Below are positions 44,630 to 56,713 of a DNA stretch of 64,000 bases, one piece after another; positions within the stretch are counted from its first letter, which is position 1, and the number at the start of each line of letters is the position of its first letter. Made by a program: the position numbers and the translations under genes. The DNA comes from an uncultured Alphaproteobacteria bacterium. Its GTDB lineage: Bacteria > Pseudomonadota > Alphaproteobacteria > HIMB59. A model generated the notes under the pieces. It was given only the letters and a program-made list of their open reading frames with translations. It searched no databases and was not told the origin of the DNA. The stretch is taken from contig CACMGP010000001.1 of NCBI GenBank assembly GCA_902613185.1, positions 496,001 to 560,000 on the forward strand. Reading direction: 5' to 3'.

Positions 44630-44678
44630 TCAAAAACTAATCCTCAAATAAATCCCTATTTTATTGCATTTTTGACTA

Positions 44679-44706
44679 TTGACATAAATAAAGACCTATA
44701 TATATT
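44679..44706 (+). promoter_or_regulatory. Promoter of rplU-rpmA
   Basis: A consensus TTGACA (44679-44684) and TATATT (44701-44706) are 16 bases apart. Transcription would start about 6 bases before the rplU ATG, so the mRNA would be nearly leaderless. No Shine-Dalgarno is visible in that interval. Confidence 0.65.
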
Positions 44707-44718
44707 GACCGACTTATT

Positions 44719-45243
44719 ATGTACGCAGTTCTTAAATCAGTTGGTAAACAATTTAAAGTGTCTCCAGGAGATGTTTTAAAGATTGATAAAATAGAGGGTA
44801 ACGTTGGTGATACAATATCTTTTAAAGATATCGTTGCAGTTGGAAATGGAGATAAGTTTGAACTTGGTTCTCCAGCTGTAAAAGGTGCTGAAGTATCTGC
44901 AAAATTACTGTACCAGACAAGGGACGATAAGATTAGAGTTTTTAGAAAAAACAGAAGAAAACATTTTCAAAGAACTAAAGGTCATCGTCAATATATCTCT
45001 ATATTAAAGGTCATGGCAATCAAGTCCGCCATTGGAGAAGAAAGCTTTAAAGAGCCAGCTAAGAAAGCTGCGCCAAAAGCAGAAACTCCAAAAAAAGTTG
45101 AAAACAAGGCTGAATCTCCAAAAAAAACTGAAGTAAAAGCTACAGAAACAAAAAAAGTTGAAGCTAAAGCTGAAAAACCTAAAAAGGTCGAGGCTAAAGA
45201 AAAAAAGACTGTGAAAAAAGAAACAACTGAGGTAAAAAAGTAG
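44719..45243 (+). CDS. rplU: 50S ribosomal protein bL21 with long basic tail
   Basis: The first 103 or so residues are canonical L21 ([27 protein letters not shown], then [28 protein letters not shown]). A tail of about 65 residues follows, made of Lys, Ala, Glu, Pro, Val and Thr in degenerate repeats such as [10 protein letters not shown]. Such tails occur on L21 in some alphaproteobacteria and are probably disordered. Total length is 174 against a usual 103. rpmA starts 5 bases downstream. Confidence 0.95.
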   Translation: MYAVLKSVGKQFKVSPGDVLKIDKIEGNVGDTISFKDIVAVGNGDKFELGSPAVKGAEVSAKLLYQTRDDKIRVFRKNRRKHFQRTKGHRQYISILKVMAIKSAIGEESFKEPAKKAAPKAETPKKVENKAESPKKTEVKATETKKVEAKAEKPKKVEAKEKKTVKKETTEVKK

Positions 45244-45247
45244 AAAT

Positions 45248-45493
45248 ATGGCAACAAAAAAAGCAGGTGGAAGTTCCAAAAACGGAAGAGACTCGGCTGG
45301 TAGAAGGCTTGGAGTTAAAAAGTTTGGTGGCGAACACGTAATTCCTGGAAATATTATTGTTCGTCAGCGTGGTACAAAATTTTACCCGGGCGAAAATGTT
45401 GGGATTGGAAAAGATCATACTCTTTTCTCCTTAGTTGAAGGCAAAGTTCTGTTTAAAAAATCTAGAAACAGACAGTTTGTTTGCGTTAACTAA
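45248..45493 (+). CDS. rpmA: 50S ribosomal protein bL27
   Basis: An 81-residue ribosomal protein near the peptidyl-transferase centre. It begins [20 protein letters not shown] and continues with [17 protein letters not shown] and [15 protein letters not shown], the standard L27 blocks. The N-terminus is the mature kind, without the cleaved Firmicutes extension. It follows rplU by 5 bases and precedes obgE, the common order. Confidence 0.97.
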   Translation: MATKKAGGSSKNGRDSAGRRLGVKKFGGEHVIPGNIIVRQRGTKFYPGENVGIGKDHTLFSLVEGKVLFKKSRNRQFVCVN

Positions 45494-45525
45494 ACCCACT
45501 TAAAAAAACTTCAAATTAAACTGTT

Positions 45526-46512
45526 ATGGCATTTATAGATAAAGCAAAAATATATATTAAATCAGGAAATGGTGGACACGGCGCTCTTAGTTTTCGAAGA
45601 GAAAAATTTGTAGAGTACGGAGGCCCTAATGGTGGAAATGGTGGAAAAGGTGGTGATGTTATTTTTCGAGGGAATAAAGGAATCAACACTCTTCAACGAT
45701 ATCGTTTTAACCAACATCATAATGCGCAAAATGGTATGGGTGGTGCTGGTCAATTAAAAACTGGCGCAAGCGGCAAAGATCTTATTTTAGATGTCCCTTG
45801 TGGAACTGAGATATACACCGAAGACATGAGTATTAAAATTCATGAGATATTAAAAGATAATGAAACTTATCATTTTTTAAGAGGAGGTCAGGGAGGCAAA
45901 GGCAATGCTCACTTTAAAAGTTCTACCAATAGAGCACCTCGTAAGTTCCAACAAGGAGAAAAAGGACAAGAGTCAACTGTCAGATTAAAACTGAAAATAT
46001 TAGCTGATGTTGGTTTGGTGGGAATGCCAAATGCAGGTAAATCTTCAATTTTAAATTTTGTAACCAATGCTAAGTCAAAAGTTGCTGATTATGCCTTTAC
46101 AACACTTCATCCACACATCGGAATGGTTCAAAAAGAAGATCTTGAATTTGTATTAGCAGATATACCTGGGCTCATAGAACATGCGAGCGATGGGAAAGGA
46201 CTGGGTCATGATTTTTTATCCCATGTTGAAAGGTGTAAAATTTTAATTCACGTTGTAGATATCACTGAACAAAACCCTTTTGAGAATTATAAAGTTATTC
46301 GACAAGAACTTTTAAATTATGGAGGTAAAATAGAACAAAAAAAAGAAATTATTGCACTAAATAAGATTGAAATTGCTGATCAGAAAAGGGTTGAGAGAAT
46401 TAAAAAAGAATTTGAGACTTTAAATCAAGAGGTTAAATTGATTTCAGCAGCAACAGGCCATCAATTAGATCAATTAACAAATTTATGTTTGGAATATTTA
46501 CAAGATGAATAA
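45526..46512 (+). CDS. obgE: GTPase Obg/CgtA
   Basis: A 328-residue GTPase involved in 50S assembly and stress signalling. The glycine-rich Obg domain runs from residue 1 to about 158 (SGNGGHGALSFRREKFVEYGGPNGG, GGQGGKGNAHFKSSTNRAP). The G domain has G1 GMPNAGKSS near 166, switch FTTLHPHIG, G3 DIPGLIEHA and G4-like LNKIE. There is no C-terminal OCT domain, as in many alphaproteobacteria. It overlaps proB by 8 bases. Confidence 0.96.
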   Translation: MAFIDKAKIYIKSGNGGHGALSFRREKFVEYGGPNGGNGGKGGDVIFRGNKGINTLQRYRFNQHHNAQNGMGGAGQLKTGASGKDLILDVPCGTEIYTEDMSIKIHEILKDNETYHFLRGGQGGKGNAHFKSSTNRAPRKFQQGEKGQESTVRLKLKILADVGLVGMPNAGKSSILNFVTNAKSKVADYAFTTLHPHIGMVQKEDLEFVLADIPGLIEHASDGKGLGHDFLSHVERCKILIHVVDITEQNPFENYKVIRQELLNYGGKIEQKKEIIALNKIEIADQKRVERIKKEFETLNQEVKLISAATGHQLDQLTNLCLEYLQDE

Positions 46513-47623
46513 AAAATTTCTAGAATTAGCTAAAAAATCAAAAGTTATTGTCATTAAAGTTGGCTCAAATATTTTAGTTAACGAAAAGCATGTGCTGAGG
46601 AAAAAATGGCTAAGCTCCCTAATTGAAGATGTAAAAGAACTCCAAAAGAGAGGTTCTAAGATAATCATTGTTTCATCTGGTGCAATCGCTTTAGGCAGGA
46701 ATATACTCTCAAAAAAAAAGTTGACTAATTTGCATGAAAAGCAGGCTGCTGCATCAATAGGTCAAATACAACTCTTGCAACAATGGCAAAAAGCTTTTGC
46801 AAAATTAAATATTCAAAGTTCTCAAATTTTAATAACAGCTGAAGATTTAAACGAAAGAAGAAAATATTTGAACATCAGAAATACAATTTACTCTCTCATG
46901 GATTTAAATGTTGTGCCAATAATTAATGAAAATGATACTACCTCGACAGAAGAAATTCGTTTCGGAGATAATGATAAACTCTCAGCTATGATTGCAAATG
47001 CCCTATCAGCTGAGTTATTAATTTTATTATCTGATGTGAATGGTTTGTATACTGCAAATCCTAAAAAATCATTGCAAGCTAAACTTATAACATCTGTTGA
47101 AGAGGTTGATCAACAAATAGAAAAATATATTGATAAAGATTTAAGTGAGTTTGGTTCTGGTGGAATGTTGGCAAAAATCAATGCTGCAAAACTCTGTATT
47201 CAATCTGGATCCACCATGATTATATCTAATGGTTTGGTGAATAATCCATTGAGTAAGATTGATCCTCAATTTTCAACATGGTTTCATCCATCCAAAAATA
47301 TTCTTACAAGCCGCCAACAATGGATTTGGAATAGACCAATACAAAAAGCAATTGTTCATATTGATGAAGGGGCCTCAAAAGCACTCAAGAAAAATTCAAG
47401 TCTGTTGGCAATCGGTGTAAAGTCAATCGATGGAAAGTTTTATCGTGGTGATACAGTTTCGATTCATTACAATAGAAAAGAATTTGCTAGGGGTATGATT
47501 AATTATGATTTTCAGGAAATGGATAAAATAAAAGGTAAAAAATCATCAGAATTCAGTGAAATTCTTGGTTTTGTCCGAGAGGATGAGATTATTCATAAAG
47601 ATAACTTGGTGAGATCGAGATGA
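46505..47623 (+). CDS. proB: Glutamate 5-kinase
   Basis: First step of proline synthesis, phosphorylating glutamate. The 372 residues comprise an amino-acid kinase domain (VIVIKVGSNILVNE, IIIVSSGAIALGR, INENDTTSTEEIRFGDNDKLSAMIA, GSGGMLAKINAAKL) and a C-terminal PUA domain from about residue 280. It overlaps obgE by 8 bases and proA by 4, so the three are cotranscribed. Allosteric proline inhibition is expected from the family. Confidence 0.96.
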   Translation: MNKKFLELAKKSKVIVIKVGSNILVNEKHVLRKKWLSSLIEDVKELQKRGSKIIIVSSGAIALGRNILSKKKLTNLHEKQAAASIGQIQLLQQWQKAFAKLNIQSSQILITAEDLNERRKYLNIRNTIYSLMDLNVVPIINENDTTSTEEIRFGDNDKLSAMIANALSAELLILLSDVNGLYTANPKKSLQAKLITSVEEVDQQIEKYIDKDLSEFGSGGMLAKINAAKLCIQSGSTMIISNGLVNNPLSKIDPQFSTWFHPSKNILTSRQQWIWNRPIQKAIVHIDEGASKALKKNSSLLAIGVKSIDGKFYRGDTVSIHYNRKEFARGMINYDFQEMDKIKGKKSSEFSEILGFVREDEIIHKDNLVRSR

Positions 47624-48873
47624 GTGACTATTTTCAAGAGATTTTAAACCATTCAAAGAGGGCATCGAGTGCCATGTCTAAACTATCTGCAGAGGATAGA
47701 AGTAGAATTTTAATGAATATTAGTGGTTTTCTATTATCTAATAAAAATGAAATTCTAAAAGCTAATCAAGCAGATGTAGAAAGAGCTAAATCAAATAATA
47801 TTTCTGCACCTATGATTAATAGATTAGTTTTGACTTCAGAGAAAATAGATCAGCTTTCTCGTGACGTAGAGAAAATAGCTCAAATGCAAGATCCCCTTGA
47901 TCAAACTTTAGAAAGTTGGACCAATGCCACTAATGGGTTGCAATTTACAAAAGTCTCAGTGCCTATTGGTGTGATTGGTATTATTTATGAGTCTCGACCT
48001 AATGTCACAATAGATGCTGCATGTCTTTGCCTTAGATCAGGAAATATTTCTATTCTTAGAGGAGGCTCTGAGTGTATCGAAACTAATAAAAAACTTTATG
48101 AGTGCATTCAAGATGCTTTAAAAGATTTAAATTTTGACACTCATCTTGTCTGTTTCATTCAAAATACTGATCGTAGTTTTGTTGAAGAGTTATTAAAAGC
48201 TGAAGGAGATATAGATGTGATTATTCCTCGTGGGGGAAAATCCTTAATTGAAACAATTTCTAAAAATTCAAAAGTTCCTACAATTAAACATTTGGAAGGT
48301 TTGTGTCATACTTTTTGGGATGAAGGATATGATAAAGATAAAGCCACTGAGGTCATCGCAAATGCCAAGCTGAGAAGACCAGAGATTTGTGGTGCAACAG
48401 AGACTTTACTTATACACTCTAATAATTCAGCAGAAGATGTTTCATCTGTTTTAGATAATTTAAAATCACAAGGATGTGAAATTATTGGATGTAGTCGCCT
48501 CAAAGATATTTATTCAATCGATCGAGATGCAACAGAAGAAGATTGGTCAACTGAATATCTAGATAAGAAAATTACAGTAAAACTAGTTGATAATATTGAA
48601 GAATGTGTAGAGCATATAAACAAATATTCTAGTGGACATACCGAGAGTTGTTTAAGTAACAATCAACAATCTATAGAGTATTTCTTTCAAAACTGTAAAA
48701 GTGCCATTTTAATGAATAATGCTTCCACTCAATTTGCTGATGGTGGAGAATTCGGATTTGGAGCAGAAATAGGTATTTCTACTGACAAGCTTCATGTGAG
48801 AGGGCCAGTAGGAGCAAAACACCTAACAACATTTAAATATCAAGTAATAGGCAATCACACCACTAGGCCTTAA
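47620..48873 (+). CDS. proA: Gamma-glutamyl phosphate reductase
   Basis: Second step of proline synthesis. The 417-residue aldehyde-dehydrogenase-fold enzyme has VPIGVIGIIYESRPNVTIDAACLCLRSGN near residue 112, DVIIPRGGKSLIE, the catalytic Cys in RRPEICGATETLL and the C-terminal FADGGEFGFGAEIGISTDKLHVRGPVG. It overlaps proB by 4 bases and the next, unrecognised gene by 1 base. Confidence 0.96.
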   Translation: MSDYFQEILNHSKRASSAMSKLSAEDRSRILMNISGFLLSNKNEILKANQADVERAKSNNISAPMINRLVLTSEKIDQLSRDVEKIAQMQDPLDQTLESWTNATNGLQFTKVSVPIGVIGIIYESRPNVTIDAACLCLRSGNISILRGGSECIETNKKLYECIQDALKDLNFDTHLVCFIQNTDRSFVEELLKAEGDIDVIIPRGGKSLIETISKNSKVPTIKHLEGLCHTFWDEGYDKDKATEVIANAKLRRPEICGATETLLIHSNNSAEDVSSVLDNLKSQGCEIIGCSRLKDIYSIDRDATEEDWSTEYLDKKITVKLVDNIEECVEHINKYSSGHTESCLSNNQQSIEYFFQNCKSAILMNNASTQFADGGEFGFGAEIGISTDKLHVRGPVGAKHLTTFKYQVIGNHTTRP

Positions 48874-49286
48874 TGGAATTTCGTAATAATTTTCAAGAAT
48901 TAAAATCTCAGATCGAATATCTTAGCTCTTTGAATAAAGAGGATGTTACTCATATAATCAAATCTTCAATATATGAGTTAGAAAGTTTAAAATTTTTCAA
49001 TGAAGAAGAATTAAATAAAATTAATAAAGTGACTCTTATAAGTGAGCCCTTTAATAACCTTTTCTTTAAATATAACAAAGAGCGTTTGATAAACAAAGGT
49101 GTAGTTTACATAGAGGAAGAAAACGATTTGCAATTTATTATATCTTTACTTTATTTTTTTAAACAAAGAGTGCCGATTTTATTTCATACAAGTTCAAAAT
49201 TACAATTACAATTTATAGATATTCTAAACAAATTCCTCGAGGAAAATGGTGTCTCTAAAAAATTTTTGAGGAAAATAGATGAATAG
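48873..49286 (+). CDS. Unrecognised protein between proA and nadD
   Basis: A 137-residue protein rich in Lys, Glu, Asn and Phe, with no signal peptide or membrane helix. It is locked into the operon: its ATG overlaps the proA stop by 1 base (TAATG) and its end overlaps nadD by 8. The first 60 residues look helical. The second half (IISLLYFFKQRVPILFHTS, then ILNKFLEENGV) loosely recalls the cofactor-binding strand-helix of aldehyde dehydrogenases, possibly a decayed duplication of part of proA. That is speculation; function unknown. Confidence 0.7.
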   Translation: MEFRNNFQELKSQIEYLSSLNKEDVTHIIKSSIYELESLKFFNEEELNKINKVTLISEPFNNLFFKYNKERLINKGVVYIEEENDLQFIISLLYFFKQRVPILFHTSSKLQLQFIDILNKFLEENGVSKKFLRKIDE

Positions 49287-49836
49287 AAAGATTGGACTAT
49301 ATGGTGGATTTTTTAATCCCTTACACGAGGGACACGTTCATGTAATAGAAAGTTCAATAAAAAGTTTAAATCTGAAAAAACTATTTATCCTTCCTACTTA
49401 TCAAAATCCTCTTAAAGCTAATCAAAATTTAAACTCAATAAATTCTCAATTATCAAATATCCGATCAAAAATTAAAGAGCCGTTAGTAAAAGTTTCTGAC
49501 TTTGAACATCGTTATAAAATGAAATGTACCTATGATGTGTTGCAAAAAATTAAGACTAAATGTGACCTTAGCTCTTTTTATTTAATTATAGGGCTTGATC
49601 AGCTTGGTCATTTTCACAAATGGAAAGAATATGAGTGGATTTTAAAAAATATTAGTATTTGCGTTATTTATAGACCGAGATATGATGAATTTATTGAAAA
49701 TTCAACAGTCCAAAAGCAATTCTCCCATTTATTTATGCCTAATTTAAATAGTTTTATTAACTGCTCTACTCCTTGTTTCCATATTCTTGATAATATAGGT
49801 GTAGAGATGTCATCTAGTGAGTTACGAAATTCTTAA
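49279..49836 (+). CDS. nadD: Nicotinate-nucleotide adenylyltransferase
   Basis: Makes nicotinate adenine dinucleotide in NAD synthesis. The 185-residue nucleotidyltransferase has IGLYGGFFNPLHEGHVHVIESS (the GxFxPxHxGH motif) at the N-terminus, FILPTYQNPLK, FYLIIGLDQLGHFHKWKEY near residue 95, and MSSSELRNS at the C-terminus in place of the usual ISSTxIR. It overlaps rsfS by 20 bases. Confidence 0.93.
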   Translation: MNRKIGLYGGFFNPLHEGHVHVIESSIKSLNLKKLFILPTYQNPLKANQNLNSINSQLSNIRSKIKEPLVKVSDFEHRYKMKCTYDVLQKIKTKCDLSSFYLIIGLDQLGHFHKWKEYEWILKNISICVIYRPRYDEFIENSTVQKQFSHLFMPNLNSFINCSTPCFHILDNIGVEMSSSELRNS

Positions 49837-50185
49837 TCACGATAAAGACCCTTCTGTTAAGGCTATAGTCGACAGTCTTGAAGACAATAAGGCTGAGAAT
49901 ATCTCAGTTATTTCTCTCAAAGGAAAGGCAGAATTTGCTGAATTCATGATCGTTGCATCCGGGCGATCAAATAAGCATGTAGACTCAGTTTCAGATAAGG
50001 TTTACCGATACCTTAAGAAAAATAAACTTTATTGCAATAAACCAGAAGGAAAGCCCCTTTGCGACTGGACGGTCATTGATGCTGGACATGTTTTAGTGCA
50101 TATTTTTAGAAATGAAGTTAGAGAAATATACGATTTGGAAAAACTATGGTCTGAAGACTTCAACACGATCAATACTGCCTCTTAA
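49817..50185 (+). CDS. rsfS: Ribosomal silencing factor RsfS
   Basis: Binds uL14 on the 50S subunit and blocks subunit joining under starvation. The 122-residue protein starts at a GTG at 49817, inside the end of nadD. It has the family core AEFMIVASGRSNKHVDSVSDKV, GKPLCDWTVIDAGHVLVHIF and REIYDLEKLW. nadD-rsfS is a standard bacterial pair; in most relatives rlmH follows, but here the next gene is ctpA. Confidence 0.92.
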   Translation: MSYEILNHDKDPSVKAIVDSLEDNKAENISVISLKGKAEFAEFMIVASGRSNKHVDSVSDKVYRYLKKNKLYCNKPEGKPLCDWTVIDAGHVLVHIFRNEVREIYDLEKLWSEDFNTINTAS

Positions 50186-50195
50186 AAAATCAAAT

Positions 50196-51422
50196 ATGCT
50201 CAAAATATTTTTTATTTTAATTTTAATCTTTAATGTAAATGTCAGTTTTTCTGATACTAAAGAAACCTATAAACAATTAAGTATTTTCAACGAAGTTTAT
50301 AACCGAGTAAAAAATCAATATGTTGAAGAGGTAACTGATAAAGAGTTAATAGAAAAAGCTTTGAATGGGATGCTACAGGCTCTGGATCCTCATTCAAGTT
50401 TTATGAGTGAAGAAATTTATAAAGAAATGCAGATGGACACATCAGGTTCTTTTGGTGGATTAGGTATCGAAATCACGACAGATAAAGGTTTCATAAAAGT
50501 AGTCTCTCCAATTGACGATACCCCTGCCTATAAGGCTGGAATTTTAGCTGGAGATTATATAACGCATTTAGATGGCACATCAGTAGTCGATATGACTTTA
50601 AAGGAAGCAATTGATATTATGAAAGGTGAACCAGGGACCACTATAACTTTAACAATTTTTAGATCTTCCGAAGATCCATTCGATGTCGATATTAAAAGAG
50701 ATATAATTAAAGTTGCATCTGTTAAACATCGTTTGATTAACGATGTAGGATACATAAGAATAATTCAATTTAATGAGCAAACAACAACAGGATTAAAAAA
50801 AAGTATAAAAGAACTTGAAGATGGTACTGATGCTCCAATTGGTTATGTTCTGGATTTAAGAAATAATCCAGGGGGATTATTAAATGAGTCTGTATCAGTT
50901 ACAGATATGTTCCTTGATAAAGGAGAAATAGTTTCAATCAGAGGAAGAGAAAAGAAAGATGTTCAAGTTTACTCTGCTAAAAAAGGAGATCTAATTAATG
51001 GAAAACCATTGATTATATTAATCAATGAGGGTTCTGCTTCGGCATCTGAAATTGTTGCTGGTGCATTACAAGATCATGATAGAGCAGTAATTATGGGTAT
51101 AAAGTCATTTGGAAAAGGTTCTGTGCAAACCATTATACCTATTGACAGCGGTGCAATCAGACTCACCATCGCAAAATATTACACACCAAGTGGGGATTCA
51201 ATACAAGCAGTTGGTATTGAGCCGGATGTTGTAGTGCCTAGAGCTGAACTAAATGTGATTGATAGTAACTTTACGTTTAGAGAGTCAGATTATCGAGAAG
51301 CTTTAGATAATGAGACAAATGAAGAAAGTGAGGAGGAAGAGTCAACTGATGATATTCTTGAAAGAGATTATCAGCTATCTCGTGCCATTGATGCAGTTAA
51401 AACCATAGCTGTATTAAATTAA
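50196..51422 (+). CDS. ctpA: Carboxyl-terminal processing protease (S41)
   Basis: Periplasmic serine protease. I start at ATG 50196 (408 residues), which gives a signal peptide (FFILILIFNVNVSFS); the frame extends upstream into rsfS. The PDZ domain lies near residues 65-150 (GGLGIEITTDKGFIKVVSPIDDTPAYKAGI). The protease has LRNNPGGLLNESV, the nucleophile in NEGSASASEIVAGAL and the general-base Lys in KSFGKGSVQT. The tail (EESEEEESTDD) is very acidic. It is followed by rppH with a 1-base overlap. Confidence 0.95.
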   Translation: MLKIFFILILIFNVNVSFSDTKETYKQLSIFNEVYNRVKNQYVEEVTDKELIEKALNGMLQALDPHSSFMSEEIYKEMQMDTSGSFGGLGIEITTDKGFIKVVSPIDDTPAYKAGILAGDYITHLDGTSVVDMTLKEAIDIMKGEPGTTITLTIFRSSEDPFDVDIKRDIIKVASVKHRLINDVGYIRIIQFNEQTTTGLKKSIKELEDGTDAPIGYVLDLRNNPGGLLNESVSVTDMFLDKGEIVSIRGREKKDVQVYSAKKGDLINGKPLIILINEGSASASEIVAGALQDHDRAVIMGIKSFGKGSVQTIIPIDSGAIRLTIAKYYTPSGDSIQAVGIEPDVVVPRAELNVIDSNFTFRESDYREALDNETNEESEEEESTDDILERDYQLSRAIDAVKTIAVLN

Positions 51423-51895
51423 TGAAAATAAACCCCAAAGATTATCGACCAAATGTTGGTATGATGATTATTAATCAAAATAAAGAAATATTTGTTGGAA
51501 AAAGAATAGACCACCCTTCAGAATTTTGGCAAATGCCACAAGGTGGGATTGATCCCAAAGAAAAATCTGAAGTGGCAGCTCTTAGAGAAATGGAGGAAGA
51601 GGTTGGTATAAAAAAAAATAAAGTTAAATTAATCTCACAGAGCAAAGACTGGTATTACTATTCTTTACCTAAAGACTTATCAAAAACTCTTTGGAAAGGT
51701 AAATACAAAGGTCAGCGTCAAAAATGGTTCTTGTATGAATTTAAAGGCAGTGAGAAAGATATAAATATTGAAACATCTCACCCTGAATTTTCTGATTATA
51801 AATGGGTTAAACCGGATTTTTTGGTTCCCAACATAGTGCCTTTTAAAAAAGCAATTTACGAAAAATTATTAAAAGAATTTAAAGACTATTTATAA
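51422..51895 (+). CDS. rppH: RNA pyrophosphohydrolase (Nudix)
   Basis: Removes pyrophosphate from 5'-triphosphate mRNA ends and starts decay. The 157-residue protein has YRPNVGMMIINQNKEIFVGKR, FWQMPQGGIDPKEKSEVAALREMEEEVGI (Nudix box GX5EX7REUXEEXGU) and the C-terminal YKWVKPDFLVPNIVPFKKAIYEKLL. It begins at the ctpA stop codon (TAATG) and converges on atpC with a 10-base overlap. Confidence 0.95.
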   Translation: MKINPKDYRPNVGMMIINQNKEIFVGKRIDHPSEFWQMPQGGIDPKEKSEVAALREMEEEVGIKKNKVKLISQSKDWYYYSLPKDLSKTLWKGKYKGQRQKWFLYEFKGSEKDINIETSHPEFSDYKWVKPDFLVPNIVPFKKAIYEKLLKEFKDYL

Positions 51896-52251
51896 GGCGG
51901 ATTATTTACCACTTGTTCAAACGTACCAAGAACAGTTTCATTACCCTCTAGTTCTTGATAGGTTTTAGATTGTTGGTAGTTAGAGCTATTAACATCAGAC
52001 AATGGCTCTATTTGATCAACTAAGACCTCACAAACCTTTTCTTTTAGCATAACCAAACCACCTGACACAAAGAAACTCTCATCGACTTTGTTTGAAGACA
52101 TAATTGCCATTTGACCAGGTCGCAAAGAACTGATGAACGGAGAATGATTAGGCATTGCAGCAAAATCACCCTCTGCTCCTGGCAAAACTGCCATTTCAAC
52201 TTCTTTTTCAAAAATCACTTTTTGAGGGGATACGACCTTCAAATTAATCAT
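51886..52251 (-). CDS. atpC: ATP synthase epsilon subunit
   Basis: Central-stalk subunit of F1. The 121-residue protein has the N-terminal beta-sandwich (MINLKVVSPQKVIFEKEVEMAVLPGAEGDFAAMPNHSPF...LRPG) and only about 35 residues after it, so the usual C-terminal two-helix inhibitory arm is shortened. That is common in alphaproteobacteria, where zeta (AtpZ) takes over inhibition. It is the last gene of atpHAGDC, 2 bases after atpD. Confidence 0.93.
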   Translation of the reverse strand: MINLKVVSPQKVIFEKEVEMAVLPGAEGDFAAMPNHSPFISSLRPGQMAIMSSNKVDESFFVSGGLVMLKEKVCEVLVDQIEPLSDVNSSNYQQSKTYQELEGNETVLGTFEQVVNNPPYK

Positions 52252-52253
52252 AA

Positions 52254-56648
<4,395 letters not shown>

Positions 56649-56713
56649 TTTGTATAAGTAACCTCAATTTTTTATCACATCACTAGGCCAACCGGCATCA
56701 TACAAATGACGCA

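Noticed and set aside
44988-45418. Minus-strand ORFs of 74-91 codons opposite rplU-rpmA
   Set aside because: Phe/Ser-rich shadows of the Lys/Glu codons of the L21 tail; both real ribosomal genes are on the plus strand.
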